In this document: positions 1 through 5,446 of the stretch, piece by piece
Position numbering within the stretch: position 1 is the stretch's first letter
Layout: each line of letters starts with the position of its first letter
Assembly (NCBI GenBank): GCA_947445425.1
Contig: CANFFA010000192.1
Coordinates: forward strand, 1-5,446
Source of the DNA: Paludibacteraceae bacterium
GTDB taxonomy: Bacteria > Bacteroidota > Bacteroidia > Bacteroidales > Paludibacteraceae
Length of the DNA stretch: 5,446 bases
Direction: 5' to 3'
Notes under the pieces: model-generated
Database searches by the model: none
Seen by the model: only the letters and a program-made list of their open reading frames with translations
Told to the model about the DNA's origin: nothing
Program-made: the position numbers and the translations under genes

Positions 1-526
1 AAACGGCATTGATGTAAAATAGACTTCTCCAACCCAGTGATTGCGTTAGTATTCCGCCAAGAACTGGTGCTACAGCAAGTCCAATGTATATTGCGGCAAC
101 ATTTAAACCAATTACCCTACCACGCTCTTGCGGTGGAAATGCAGAAATTACAATGGCCATGGTGGTGCTGTAAATCATCGCACCTCCCAAACCCTGTAGC
201 CAACGCGCTAAAATTAAAGAACTTCCAGAACTTGAAGTGGCACAAAGTAAAGAGGCAAACACAAATACGATGGTGCCGTATAAAAATATCTTTTTTCTAC
301 CGACCATATCAGCAATTTTACCAAAAGGGAGCATGAATATGGCAGAAGCCAATAAATAAGCCATGGTTATCCAACTCAATTGAATGGCATTGAGTGAAAA
401 ATCACCCGCAATTCTCGGTAAAGCCACGTTAACCGCTGCCCCCATCAAAGGGTTCAGAAAGTTAGAGGCCATTGTTATGATTAACAAAACTGATTTGCTA
501 ACTTCTGGATTTGATTTATTTTGCAT
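1..526 (-). CDS. MFS transporter, DHA2 (EmrB/QacA-like) type, N-terminal part only
   Basis: Proton-driven exporter of the major facilitator superfamily in the inner membrane. The window edge cuts the gene after 175 codons, so the C-terminal half is missing. Translation from the ATG at 526 shows about five hydrophobic segments, near residues 12-36, 49-68, 80-98, 103-129 and 138-161. MFS signatures fall in the right order: the TM1 end NVALPRIA (33-40); motif A GKIADMVGRKK (69-79) in the TM2-TM3 loop; motif B RWLQGLGGA (108-116) in TM4; and motif C GLAVAPVLGG (149-158) in TM5. The NVALP signature suggests the 14-TM DHA2 drug-exporter group, but the substrate cannot be read from the sequence. The acidic residue usual in TM1 of that group (LDxTxVNVALP) is Met28 here. 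Met19 is a possible alternative start, but Met1 leaves TM1 intact. The gene lies 80 nt downstream of pfkA in the same direction, beyond a terminator, and I see no clear promoter of its own. Confidence 0.9.
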   Translation of the reverse strand, partial: MQNKSNPEVSKSVLLIITMASNFLNPLMGAAVNVALPRIAGDFSLNAIQLSWITMAYLLASAIFMLPFGKIADMVGRKKIFLYGTIVFVFASLLCATSSSGSSLILARWLQGLGGAMIYSTTMAIVISAFPPQERGRVIGLNVAAIYIGLAVAPVLGGILTQSLGWRSLFYINAV

Positions 527-556
527 TTTGTTTTAATTAACTGATTGTGATTTAAA

Positions 557-595
557 AGAAACACCGAATGAGAATAATCATTCGGTGTCTTTTTA
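557..595 (-). terminator. Intrinsic terminator after pfkA
   Basis: A perfect 11-bp inverted repeat pairs ACACCGAATGA (561-571) with TCATTCGGTGT (578-588) around a 6-nt loop. On the minus strand the stem is followed by a T-rich tract (TTCTTTT) and preceded by an A-rich stretch, the form of a Rho-independent terminator. It begins 18 nt past the pfkA stop codon and so probably ends the porQ-cmk-ispH-pfkA transcript before the MFS gene. The plus-strand side also has a T tract (CTTTTTATT), so it could work in both directions, although no plus-strand gene ends here. Confidence 0.85.
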
Positions 596-606
596 TTAAT
601 TAAACT

Positions 607-1590
607 TTATATTGAAAGCATGTGCAATACATTCAGTAATTTTTCATTAACAGGCTTGTCATCTTTAATGGCTTTGGTGAAGGGGACGTTAACAATGACA
701 TCATTAACAATTCCAATCATCACACTGCGTTGCTCTTCTAATAAGGCTTCAATGGCAGCAACACCCATTCTACTGGCGATAATTCTATCATAAGCAGTTG
801 GTGATCCACCTCGCTGTAAATGCCCTAATATGGTAACCCTAACATCATATTCTGGATATTCAGTACGCATGTGTTCGGCTAAAGCATTGGCACCACCAGT
901 TAGTTCACTTTCGGCAACCAGAACAATACTACTGTTCTTCGATTTACGGAAACCATTTTTGACCAACTCTTCCAGTTGAGCCAATTGTGTTTTCTTTTCA
1001 GGAATGATGGCAGCTTCTGCACCAGATGCTAAACCGCTATTCAATGCCAAGAAGCCTGCATCACGCCCCATTACTTCAATGAAAAAGAGTCTCTCGTGAG
1101 AGGATGCAGTATCACGGATTTTATCAACAGCCTCGACAATGGTATTCAATGCTGTATCATAACCAATGGTTGAATCCGTACCGTAAAGATCATTGTCAAT
1201 CGTACCTGGAAGTCCAATGATCGGCACATTAAATTCTTGTGCAAAAATACGAGCTCCAGTAAAAGTACCATCACCACCAATCACTACCAAGGCATCAATT
1301 CCGTGCTTTTCCATATTGTCGAAAGCCATCTTACGACCTTCTGGCGTTCTGAATTCTGCACAACGAGCTGATTTCAAAATAGTACCACCTTGCTGGATGA
1401 TATTACTCACGTTTTGAGTTTGGAACTCAGTAATTTCACCTGTGATTAAACCTTTGTATCCTCTGTAAATTGCTTTCACACGGATACCATTGAAAATTGC
1501 AGCTCGCGTCACCGATCGAATGGCGGCATTCATTCCTGGTGAATCACCTCCAGAGGTCAATACACCGATACATTTAATTTCGTATTTCAT
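607..1590 (-). CDS. pfkA: ATP-dependent 6-phosphofructokinase
   Basis: Phosphorylates fructose 6-phosphate to fructose 1,6-bisphosphate with ATP, the committed step of glycolysis, in the cytoplasm. The 327-residue product is full length for the bacterial PfkA family (about 320). Visible motifs are the nucleotide-binding GGDSPGMN (14-21), GGDGT (105-109), the catalytic PGTIDND (128-134, with Asp132 matching the E. coli base Asp127), MGRDAGF (174-180) and the substrate-binding GHLQRGG (256-262). Gly108 in GGDGT and Gly129 in PGTIDND occupy the two positions where pyrophosphate-dependent enzymes carry Asp and Lys, so ATP is the expected donor. Arg25 and Arg29 match arginines of the allosteric site in E. 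coli PfkA, so effector control is plausible. The ATG at 1590 places the first glycine motif at the usual distance from the N terminus. The gene lies 47 nt downstream of ispH, has no clear ribosome binding site, and is followed by a strong terminator, making it the probable last gene of the operon. Confidence 0.97.
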   Translation of the reverse strand: MKYEIKCIGVLTSGGDSPGMNAAIRSVTRAAIFNGIRVKAIYRGYKGLITGEITEFQTQNVSNIIQQGGTILKSARCAEFRTPEGRKMAFDNMEKHGIDALVVIGGDGTFTGARIFAQEFNVPIIGLPGTIDNDLYGTDSTIGYDTALNTIVEAVDKIRDTASSHERLFFIEVMGRDAGFLALNSGLASGAEAAIIPEKKTQLAQLEELVKNGFRKSKNSSIVLVAESELTGGANALAEHMRTEYPEYDVRVTILGHLQRGGSPTAYDRIIASRMGVAAIEALLEEQRSVMIGIVNDVIVNVPFTKAIKDDKPVNEKLLNVLHMLSI

Positions 1591-1637
1591 ATTTTTGATA
1601 AATTATTTTCAAATACAAATACTCATGCACCCATTCT

Positions 1638-2507
1638 TTATAGCAAGGATAACTCCTCTAATTTTTTGGCTACATCTTCCATCAACCAACTTGGTGTAGA
1701 AGTGGCACCACAGATACCTATTTTTTTGCTATAATCAATTTCAAGGCCAATTAATTCACTTGGCTCAGAAACGATATGGGTGTTGGGATTAATTTTTTTA
1801 CTGTGGTTATAAAGTACTTTTCCATTTGAACTCTTTTTACCACTCACAAAAATCACAATATCATTTTGTTCTGCAAAGGTAGTAATATTTGGGATTCTAT
1901 TCGATACTTGTCGACAAATTGTGTCAGTATATACAAATTTATCTTTATCTGCCATTTTATCTGACAAAACACCAACAATCTTATTAAACCCGTCTAAAGG
2001 TTTAGTGGTTTGAGAGAAAAATCTTATTTTTTTAGTGAAGTCAAGTTTATCAAAATCTTTTTCACCTTCAATTACAATAGCACTTTGATTGGTTTGACCC
2101 ACCAATCCATTTACCTCAGCGTGTCCCTTTTCACCATAAATAACCAATTGAGCCTCTGGATCAGTCTCTTCAAGATAGGCATCTTTGATTCGTTTTTGAA
2201 GTCGAAGCACTACAGGACAAGAAGCATCTATTAACGTAATGTTATTCTTTTTTGCTATTTCGTAGGTGCTTGGTGGCTCACCGTGGGCCCGAAGTAATAC
2301 CTTCACATCATGTAACTGAGCAAATTGTTCATGATCAATGGTAATTAAGCCCATTTTAGTGAGTCGCTCAACTTCTTGTCCATTGTGTACAATATCCCCC
2401 AAACAGTAGAGTGTTTCACTGTTTACTAATTCCTCTTCGGCCTTTGTTACAGCCTTTAATACGCCAAAACAAAAACCTGAATTTTTGTCAATTTCAATAT
2501 TTGCCAT
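1638..2507 (-). CDS. ispH: 4-hydroxy-3-methylbut-2-enyl diphosphate reductase (IspH/LytB)
   Basis: Catalyses the last step of the MEP pathway, reducing HMBPP to IPP and DMAPP through an oxygen-sensitive iron-sulfur cluster in the cytoplasm. The 289-residue protein is of normal family length. All three cluster-binding cysteines are present: Cys13 in SGFCFGV, Cys97 in DASCPVV and Cys198 in TICRQVSNR. Ligand-binding positions are also kept: His41, His75 in RAHGEPP, His129 and the catalytic Glu131 in GHAEVNG, Thr167/Thr168 in SQTT, Ser226-Ser227-Asn228, and Ser270 in GATSTP. The enzyme therefore looks active. TICRQVSNR differs from the E. coli ICYATTNRQ context and resembles the Bacteroidota form as I recall it. 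The gene starts 43 nt after the cmk stop and precedes pfkA by 47 nt, so co-transcription is likely. No Shine-Dalgarno sequence is seen; the region before the ATG is A/T-rich. An isoprenoid gene here implies that this organism uses the MEP route. Confidence 0.97.
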   Translation of the reverse strand: MANIEIDKNSGFCFGVLKAVTKAEEELVNSETLYCLGDIVHNGQEVERLTKMGLITIDHEQFAQLHDVKVLLRAHGEPPSTYEIAKKNNITLIDASCPVVLRLQKRIKDAYLEETDPEAQLVIYGEKGHAEVNGLVGQTNQSAIVIEGEKDFDKLDFTKKIRFFSQTTKPLDGFNKIVGVLSDKMADKDKFVYTDTICRQVSNRIPNITTFAEQNDIVIFVSGKKSSNGKVLYNHSKKINPNTHIVSEPSELIGLEIDYSKKIGICGATSTPSWLMEDVAKKLEELSLL

Positions 2508-2550
2508 TTTTATAGTTCTATTTTCTTATTTAAAAATAATTTATCGACCA

Positions 2551-3234
2551 CTAAAACGTTTTTTTAGCAAATAAAGTTCGAATCATTTCACTTTGCTTTT
2601 CTTTGTTTATATTCGAATTGTCAATTTCTATGGCATCAACAGCTTTTCTCAATGGACTTTCAGTACGATTAACATCACGTTCATCTCGCTCTATAACATT
2701 AGCCAATACAGTCTCAAAATCAACTTTTTCCCCTTTTGCAAGCATCTCATCCATTCGTCTTTGTGCACGAATTTCAGCTGAGGCAGTTAAAAAAAGCTTT
2801 AATTCTGCATTTGGAAATACCACTGTGCCAATATCTCTTCCATCCATCACTACTCCTTTTTTCTCTCCCATGAGTTGTTGTTGACGCACTAATTCTCTAC
2901 GTACAAATCCCAAAGTACTGATCTTACTTGCACCGCTGGCCACTTCAAGGCTTCGAATTTCCTTTTCAACATTGATGTTATTCAAGTAGGTCTCAGATTC
3001 ACCAGCAGCATTGGCTCTAAATTCAATACTTATACTTTTAATTTCTTTTTCGAGTTCCTCAAGTTTAATTTCCTGATCGGTCATGAGTCCATTTTGAACA
3101 CAAAATAAAGATATAGCTCGATACATAGCACCAGTATCTACATAAATATATCCAGTTTCTCGTGCTAATGCTTTGGCAATGGTACTTTTTCCGCAAGATG
3201 AAAAGCCATCAATGGCTACAATAATTTTTTTCAT
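2551..3234 (-). CDS. cmk: Cytidylate kinase (CMP/dCMP kinase)
   Basis: Transfers phosphate from ATP to CMP or dCMP, giving CDP or dCDP for RNA, DNA and phospholipid precursors, and acts in the cytoplasm. The 227-residue product matches the bacterial Cmk family. It shows the P-loop GFSSCGKST (10-18), the nucleotide-binding VDTGAMYR (32-39), the Cmk-specific insert with INVEKEIRSLEVASGASKIS (87-106), DGRDIGTVVFPNA (131-143) and the arginine-rich lid ERDERDVNRTESPL (182-195). All key elements are intact. The start at 3234 (MKKIIVAIDG) sets the P-loop at its normal position. It follows porQ by 28 nt and precedes ispH by 43 nt, inside the probable four-gene operon. There is no strong ribosome binding site, as is common in Bacteroidota. 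Confidence 0.97.
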   Translation of the reverse strand: MKKIIVAIDGFSSCGKSTIAKALARETGYIYVDTGAMYRAISLFCVQNGLMTDQEIKLEELEKEIKSISIEFRANAAGESETYLNNINVEKEIRSLEVASGASKISTLGFVRRELVRQQQLMGEKKGVVMDGRDIGTVVFPNAELKLFLTASAEIRAQRRMDEMLAKGEKVDFETVLANVIERDERDVNRTESPLRKAVDAIEIDNSNINKEKQSEMIRTLFAKKTF

Positions 3235-3262
3235 TTTATGAGGGTCTGTCGTTCGTAGACTT

Positions 3263-4324
3263 TTATAATTTAAATTCGTTCAGAGCAGTGCTAATTGAAA
3301 ATTGGTAGGCATAATTGCCAGTGTAAAATTGTGACCTACCAAATCCAACATGGAATTTTGAAAGTTTTATACCTCCTCCAAATGAAAACCCAGAGTAGCT
3401 TTTAAAGCCATCTGAACTTAATTCTGCTTGTCGGCGACGATTATAGGAAACAGCAACGTAAAAGTTATTGTTGGGTACAAATTCAACTCCTACAATTGCA
3501 TGGTCTACTGCCTTCTCAAATGTATTACCAACTGTTTTAACAAAGCTATCATTGTTGCCTGTTGTAGTGGCTGTTAGCGATGACTTCGGTTGGTTGGTAG
3601 ATTTGTAGCTTAAATCAAATTGCTGCAAATTGTGAAGAGTCAATGATAAACGCAAGGGGGCATGTGCGAATTTCTTGGTGGCTCCTAGTTGAATATTCAG
3701 TGGGAGAGGTTCGAGGTGTTGTCCATTTTCATCTGAATAATAGCCTTTTATCTGTGAACCAAAATTTCTAAACACAAAACCTGCTGAGATAAGTTCTTTG
3801 GGATTATAATAGCTAATACCCGCATCCACTCCTAATCCAAAACTACTATATTGTTCATATACTGAATAGATAGGTTTTAAGCTTACACCAATTGAAAATA
3901 ATTTATTCAGTTGACGAGCATACATTGCACTAACGGCATAGTCTTTTGCTGTAAATTGACCTATTATTTCATTAAAGTCTGTAACATTTTTAAAAGTACC
4001 ATAATCAATATATTGTATACCAATGGCTAAAGTACTTGTACTGTCAATGGATTTAGCATAAGCTACAGAGCCAAACTGAATGTCAGCTAAATAAAATGCC
4101 GTGTTAAAACTAATCACTTTATTAGATTCGGTACCCAATAAGGCTGGGTTTTGGAATGCAAAATTAATGTCATTATCTTTCAATGATACATTACTTCCCC
4201 CAAGTGCAGCCAAACGTGAAGATGCTGGTAGTTCTAGAAATTGATAAATACCATAGCCGGCCTGTGAAAAACAGGGAAGTATAGTGCTTAATATCAAAAC
4301 TATAATACTAATTTGTTTTGTCAT
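3263..4324 (-). CDS. porQ: Type IX secretion system protein PorQ
   Basis: Outer-membrane beta-barrel of the PorV/PorQ (FadL-like) group, needed for type IX secretion in Bacteroidota that have been studied. The 353-residue product begins with a signal peptide: charged MTK, a hydrophobic core ISIIVLILSTIL and a likely signal peptidase I cut after CFSQA (residue 22). Cys18 lies in LPCF, which is not a good lipobox. The mature N terminus has the family-like ELPASSRLAALGGSNVSL (31-48) followed by NPALLG (59-64). Later come many alternating aromatic and polar strands, GLGVDAGISYY (163-173), PLNIQLGATKKF (208-219) and a glycine/aromatic-rich C-terminal barrel (about 311-347). A Thr/Ser/Asn-rich stretch at about 241-262 breaks the barrel pattern and is probably a surface loop. 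PorQ is thought to work near PorU/PorV/PorZ in modification of T9SS cargo; its exact step is not evident here. It is the probable first gene of the operon, with a -7-like box about 100 nt upstream. The assignment rests on overall resemblance and the cmk/ispH neighbourhood rather than on a catalytic motif; PorV or another FadL-like protein is the main alternative. Confidence 0.88.
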   Translation of the reverse strand: MTKQISIIVLILSTILPCFSQAGYGIYQFLELPASSRLAALGGSNVSLKDNDINFAFQNPALLGTESNKVISFNTAFYLADIQFGSVAYAKSIDSTSTLAIGIQYIDYGTFKNVTDFNEIIGQFTAKDYAVSAMYARQLNKLFSIGVSLKPIYSVYEQYSSFGLGVDAGISYYNPKELISAGFVFRNFGSQIKGYYSDENGQHLEPLPLNIQLGATKKFAHAPLRLSLTLHNLQQFDLSYKSTNQPKSSLTATTTGNNDSFVKTVGNTFEKAVDHAIVGVEFVPNNNFYVAVSYNRRRQAELSSDGFKSYSGFSFGGGIKLSKFHVGFGRSQFYTGNYAYQFSISTALNEFKL

Positions 4325-4425
4325 TTCTATATGATTTTGTAGTATTTGATTTTAGATCGAAATTAAATAAGGGCATGGATTATTCAAAATTCTTTGTTTT
4401 CTAGATTTCATTTTCAAAAATCAGT

Positions 4426-4433
4426 CAAAGATA
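4426..4433 (-). promoter_or_regulatory. Candidate -7 promoter box for porQ operon
   Basis: On the minus strand this reads TATCTTTG, an exact match to the Bacteroidota housekeeping -7 consensus TAnnTTTG. It is about 100 nt upstream of the porQ ATG and points toward it. The expected -33 TTG is not present at the usual spacing; only a TTTT tract lies about 18-22 nt upstream. It is the only exact minus-strand match I found in the intergenic region. Support is moderate, because the box is short and the region is AT-rich. Confidence 0.45.
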
Positions 4434-4527
4434 CAGCGTTTTTGTTAATTGAAAATGACATGTAAATTTATATTATCTCATAACGGTGAAAGTCAGTGAA
4501 TTATTATAAAATATTTTTTATTAAGTA

Positions 4528-4539
4528 AAGATTAATCTT
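4528..4539. promoter_or_regulatory. 12-bp perfect palindrome, possible operator
   Basis: AAGATTAATCTT reads the same on both strands. It sits between the two candidate promoters, about 70 nt upstream of the hflX -7 box and about 100 nt upstream of the porQ box. A dimeric regulator could bind such a site, but no regulator gene is nearby, and palindromes of this length do arise by chance in AT-rich DNA. Confidence 0.2.
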
Positions 4540-4607
4540 CATCGAGTTGTAGTTCAGATATATGGCTATTTTTAAAGCGGCGTAAATGAAAATTAATAAA
4601 AAAATAG

Positions 4608-4615
4608 TACATTTG
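4608..4615 (+). promoter_or_regulatory. Candidate -7 promoter box for hflX
   Basis: TACATTTG matches the Bacteroidota -7 consensus TAnnTTTG exactly and is oriented toward hflX, 185 nt before its ATG. No TTG is found at the -33 position; the nearest likeness is ATG at 4586-4588. If used, it gives hflX a long 5' untranslated leader that includes the hairpin at 4646-4682. Confidence 0.4.
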
Positions 4616-4645
4616 TTCATTAAAAAAAATGAATATTTAATCAGT

Positions 4646-4682
4646 AAATACACCTAATAGTAATAGTATTAAGGTGTTATTT
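4646..4682 (+). other. Imperfect hairpin in hflX leader
   Basis: The core stem pairs ACACCT (4650-4655) with AGGTGT (4672-4677). It extends inward through AATA/TATT past one bulged A, and outward through AAAT/ATTT past one bulged T, giving about 14 pairs around a short loop. No T tract follows directly, so it is not a clear terminator. It lies about 30 nt downstream of the candidate hflX promoter and so would form in the leader RNA. Its function is unknown. Confidence 0.35.
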
Positions 4683-4800
4683 ATTAATTACTTAATGAAG
4701 ATTTTAATTATATTTATAAATATACAATGACATCTTTTGTAACAGAAATGAAGCAATGATGCGTATTATTATTTTACCAGATTAGATTTAAAATAAAACT

Positions 4801-5446
4801 ATGAAAACAGAGATATACGAAGAAAAAGCCGTTTTGGTGGGTGTAATGACCCAATTAATGAAAGAAGAAAAAGCACGTGAATACCTCGACGAATTGGCAT
4901 TTTTAGCTGAAACTGCTGGTGCTTCACCTGAAAAAATATTTCTACAAAGACTTGAGTATCCTAATCCTAAAACATTTGTTGGGCCAGGTAAACTTGTTGA
5001 AATAAAGACATTTGTAGATGAAAATCAAATTGGTGTCGTTATTTTTGATGATGAATTGTCGCCAAAGCAACTACGCAATATTGAGGCTGAGTTAAAGGTA
5101 CTTATTTTGGATCGAACCAGCCTTATTTTGGATATTTTTGCAAAAAGAGCACAAACAGCTAGTGCTAAAACCCAAGTTGAATTGGCACAATGTCAGTATA
5201 TGTTACCACGCTTGACCCGTTTGTGGACGCACTTGGAAAGACAACAAGGTGGTATCGGGATGCGTGGACCTGGTGAAACACAGATTGAAACGGATAGACG
5301 GATTATCCTAACCAAGATAGCTTTACTGAAGGAAAATTTGAAAGACATTGATCAACAGATGTCTACCCAACGTAAAAACCGTGGTAAAATGGTTAGGGTA
5401 GCATTGGTGGGGTATACCAATGTTGGAAAATCAACCTTGATGAACT
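4801..5446 (+). CDS. hflX: GTPase HflX, N-terminal part only
   Basis: HflX is a translational GTPase-like protein of the Obg-HflX family that binds the large ribosomal subunit and, in species studied, splits stalled or stressed ribosomes. The window edge cuts it after 215 codons; the family is usually about 400 residues or longer. Visible in order are the N-terminal HflX domain (about 8-110) with KTFVGPGK (57-64) and VVIFDDELSPKQLRNIE (79-95), then DRTSLILDIFAKRAQTASAKTQVELAQ (104-130), then the glycine-rich signature GGIGMRGPGETQIETDRR (150-167), a helical linker, and the G1 P-loop GYTNVGKST (204-212). The later G motifs lie outside the window. The ATG at 4801 starts the conserved EKAVLVGV strand at a normal distance and has an A-rich stretch before it instead of a Shine-Dalgarno sequence. 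The gene is divergent from porQ across a 476-nt spacer, so it is regulated separately. Confidence 0.96.
   Translation, partial: MKTEIYEEKAVLVGVMTQLMKEEKAREYLDELAFLAETAGASPEKIFLQRLEYPNPKTFVGPGKLVEIKTFVDENQIGVVIFDDELSPKQLRNIEAELKVLILDRTSLILDIFAKRAQTASAKTQVELAQCQYMLPRLTRLWTHLERQQGGIGMRGPGETQIETDRRIILTKIALLKENLKDIDQQMSTQRKNRGKMVRVALVGYTNVGKSTLMN

Larger units (their letters stand above)
4325..4800. other. Divergent intergenic region between porQ and hflX
   Basis: This 476-nt, strongly AT-rich stretch separates the divergent porQ and hflX genes and holds no credible gene longer than about ten codons. It contains a -7-like box on each strand (4426-4433 minus, 4608-4615 plus), a perfect 12-bp palindrome (4528-4539), an imperfect hairpin (4646-4682) and two very short overlapping reading frames just before hflX (4727-4759 and 4756-4785). 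I saw no tRNA, riboswitch core or repeat array. It most likely carries both promoters and a leader of nearly 200 nt for hflX. Confidence 0.75.

Noticed and set aside
37..336. Plus-strand open frame of 99 codons
   Set aside because: It is antisense to the MFS coding sequence, whose minus-strand translation shows clear family motifs; the plus-strand product has no recognisable features.
1193..1699. Two plus-strand frames opposite pfkA and the pfkA-ispH gap
   Set aside because: Shadows of conserved minus-strand genes with no start signals or family motifs of their own.
1874..1881. Minus-strand TACCTTTG inside ispH resembling a -7 box upstream of pfkA
   Set aside because: It is within conserved coding sequence, about 290 nt from pfkA; a short consensus is expected by chance and nothing else marks a promoter.
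2010..2234. Plus-strand frame of 74 codons opposite ispH
   Set aside because: Antisense to conserved IspH sequence; no independent support.
2603..2884. Plus-strand open frame of 93 codons
   Set aside because: It lies wholly opposite cmk, whose motifs are intact; its Ser-rich composition is what the reverse frame of this gene produces.
3244..3260. Possible hairpin between porQ and cmk
   Set aside because: Only four base pairs (GTCT/AGAC) around a nine-base loop with no T tract; too weak to call a terminator.
4275..4277. PorQ Cys18 as a lipoprotein attachment site
   Set aside because: The preceding residues ILP do not fit a lipobox, and a signal peptidase I site after SQA fits a barrel protein better.

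Overview
The window looks like ordinary chromosomal DNA of a low-GC member of the Bacteroidota. Three things support this. A gene for the type IX secretion protein PorQ is present, and T9SS is essentially confined to this phylum. Intergenic DNA is AT-rich, with Bacteroidota-type -7 boxes (TAnnTTTG) and A-rich starts lacking Shine-Dalgarno sequences. IspH has the TICRQVSNR version of its third-cysteine region, which I associate with Bacteroidota. I cannot place it to class or genus.

Layout, left to right. Positions 1-526 (minus) hold the N-terminal 175 codons of a DHA2-type MFS exporter, cut by the window edge. A strong intrinsic terminator (561-588) separates it from the gene upstream. From 607 to 4324, four minus-strand genes follow one another in transcription order: porQ, cmk, ispH, pfkA. 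Their gaps are only 28, 43 and 47 nt, so they are probably one operon that starts upstream of porQ and ends at the terminator. A 476-nt AT-rich divergent region (4325-4800) carries candidate promoters on both strands, an imperfect hairpin and a 12-bp palindrome. From 4801 to the right edge runs the first 215 codons of the GTPase gene hflX (plus strand).

The putative operon combines an outer-membrane secretion component (PorQ) with three core enzymes: CMP kinase (pyrimidine nucleotide supply), IspH (last step of the MEP isoprenoid pathway) and 6-phosphofructokinase (glycolysis). No shared pathway is evident; the grouping looks like housekeeping co-expression. HflX is a ribosome-associated GTPase transcribed divergently.

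I found no CRISPR array, IS element, tRNA/rRNA gene, toxin-antitoxin pair or defence system, and no convincing sign of a novel system. The less explained parts are the divergent regulatory region and the hflX leader.
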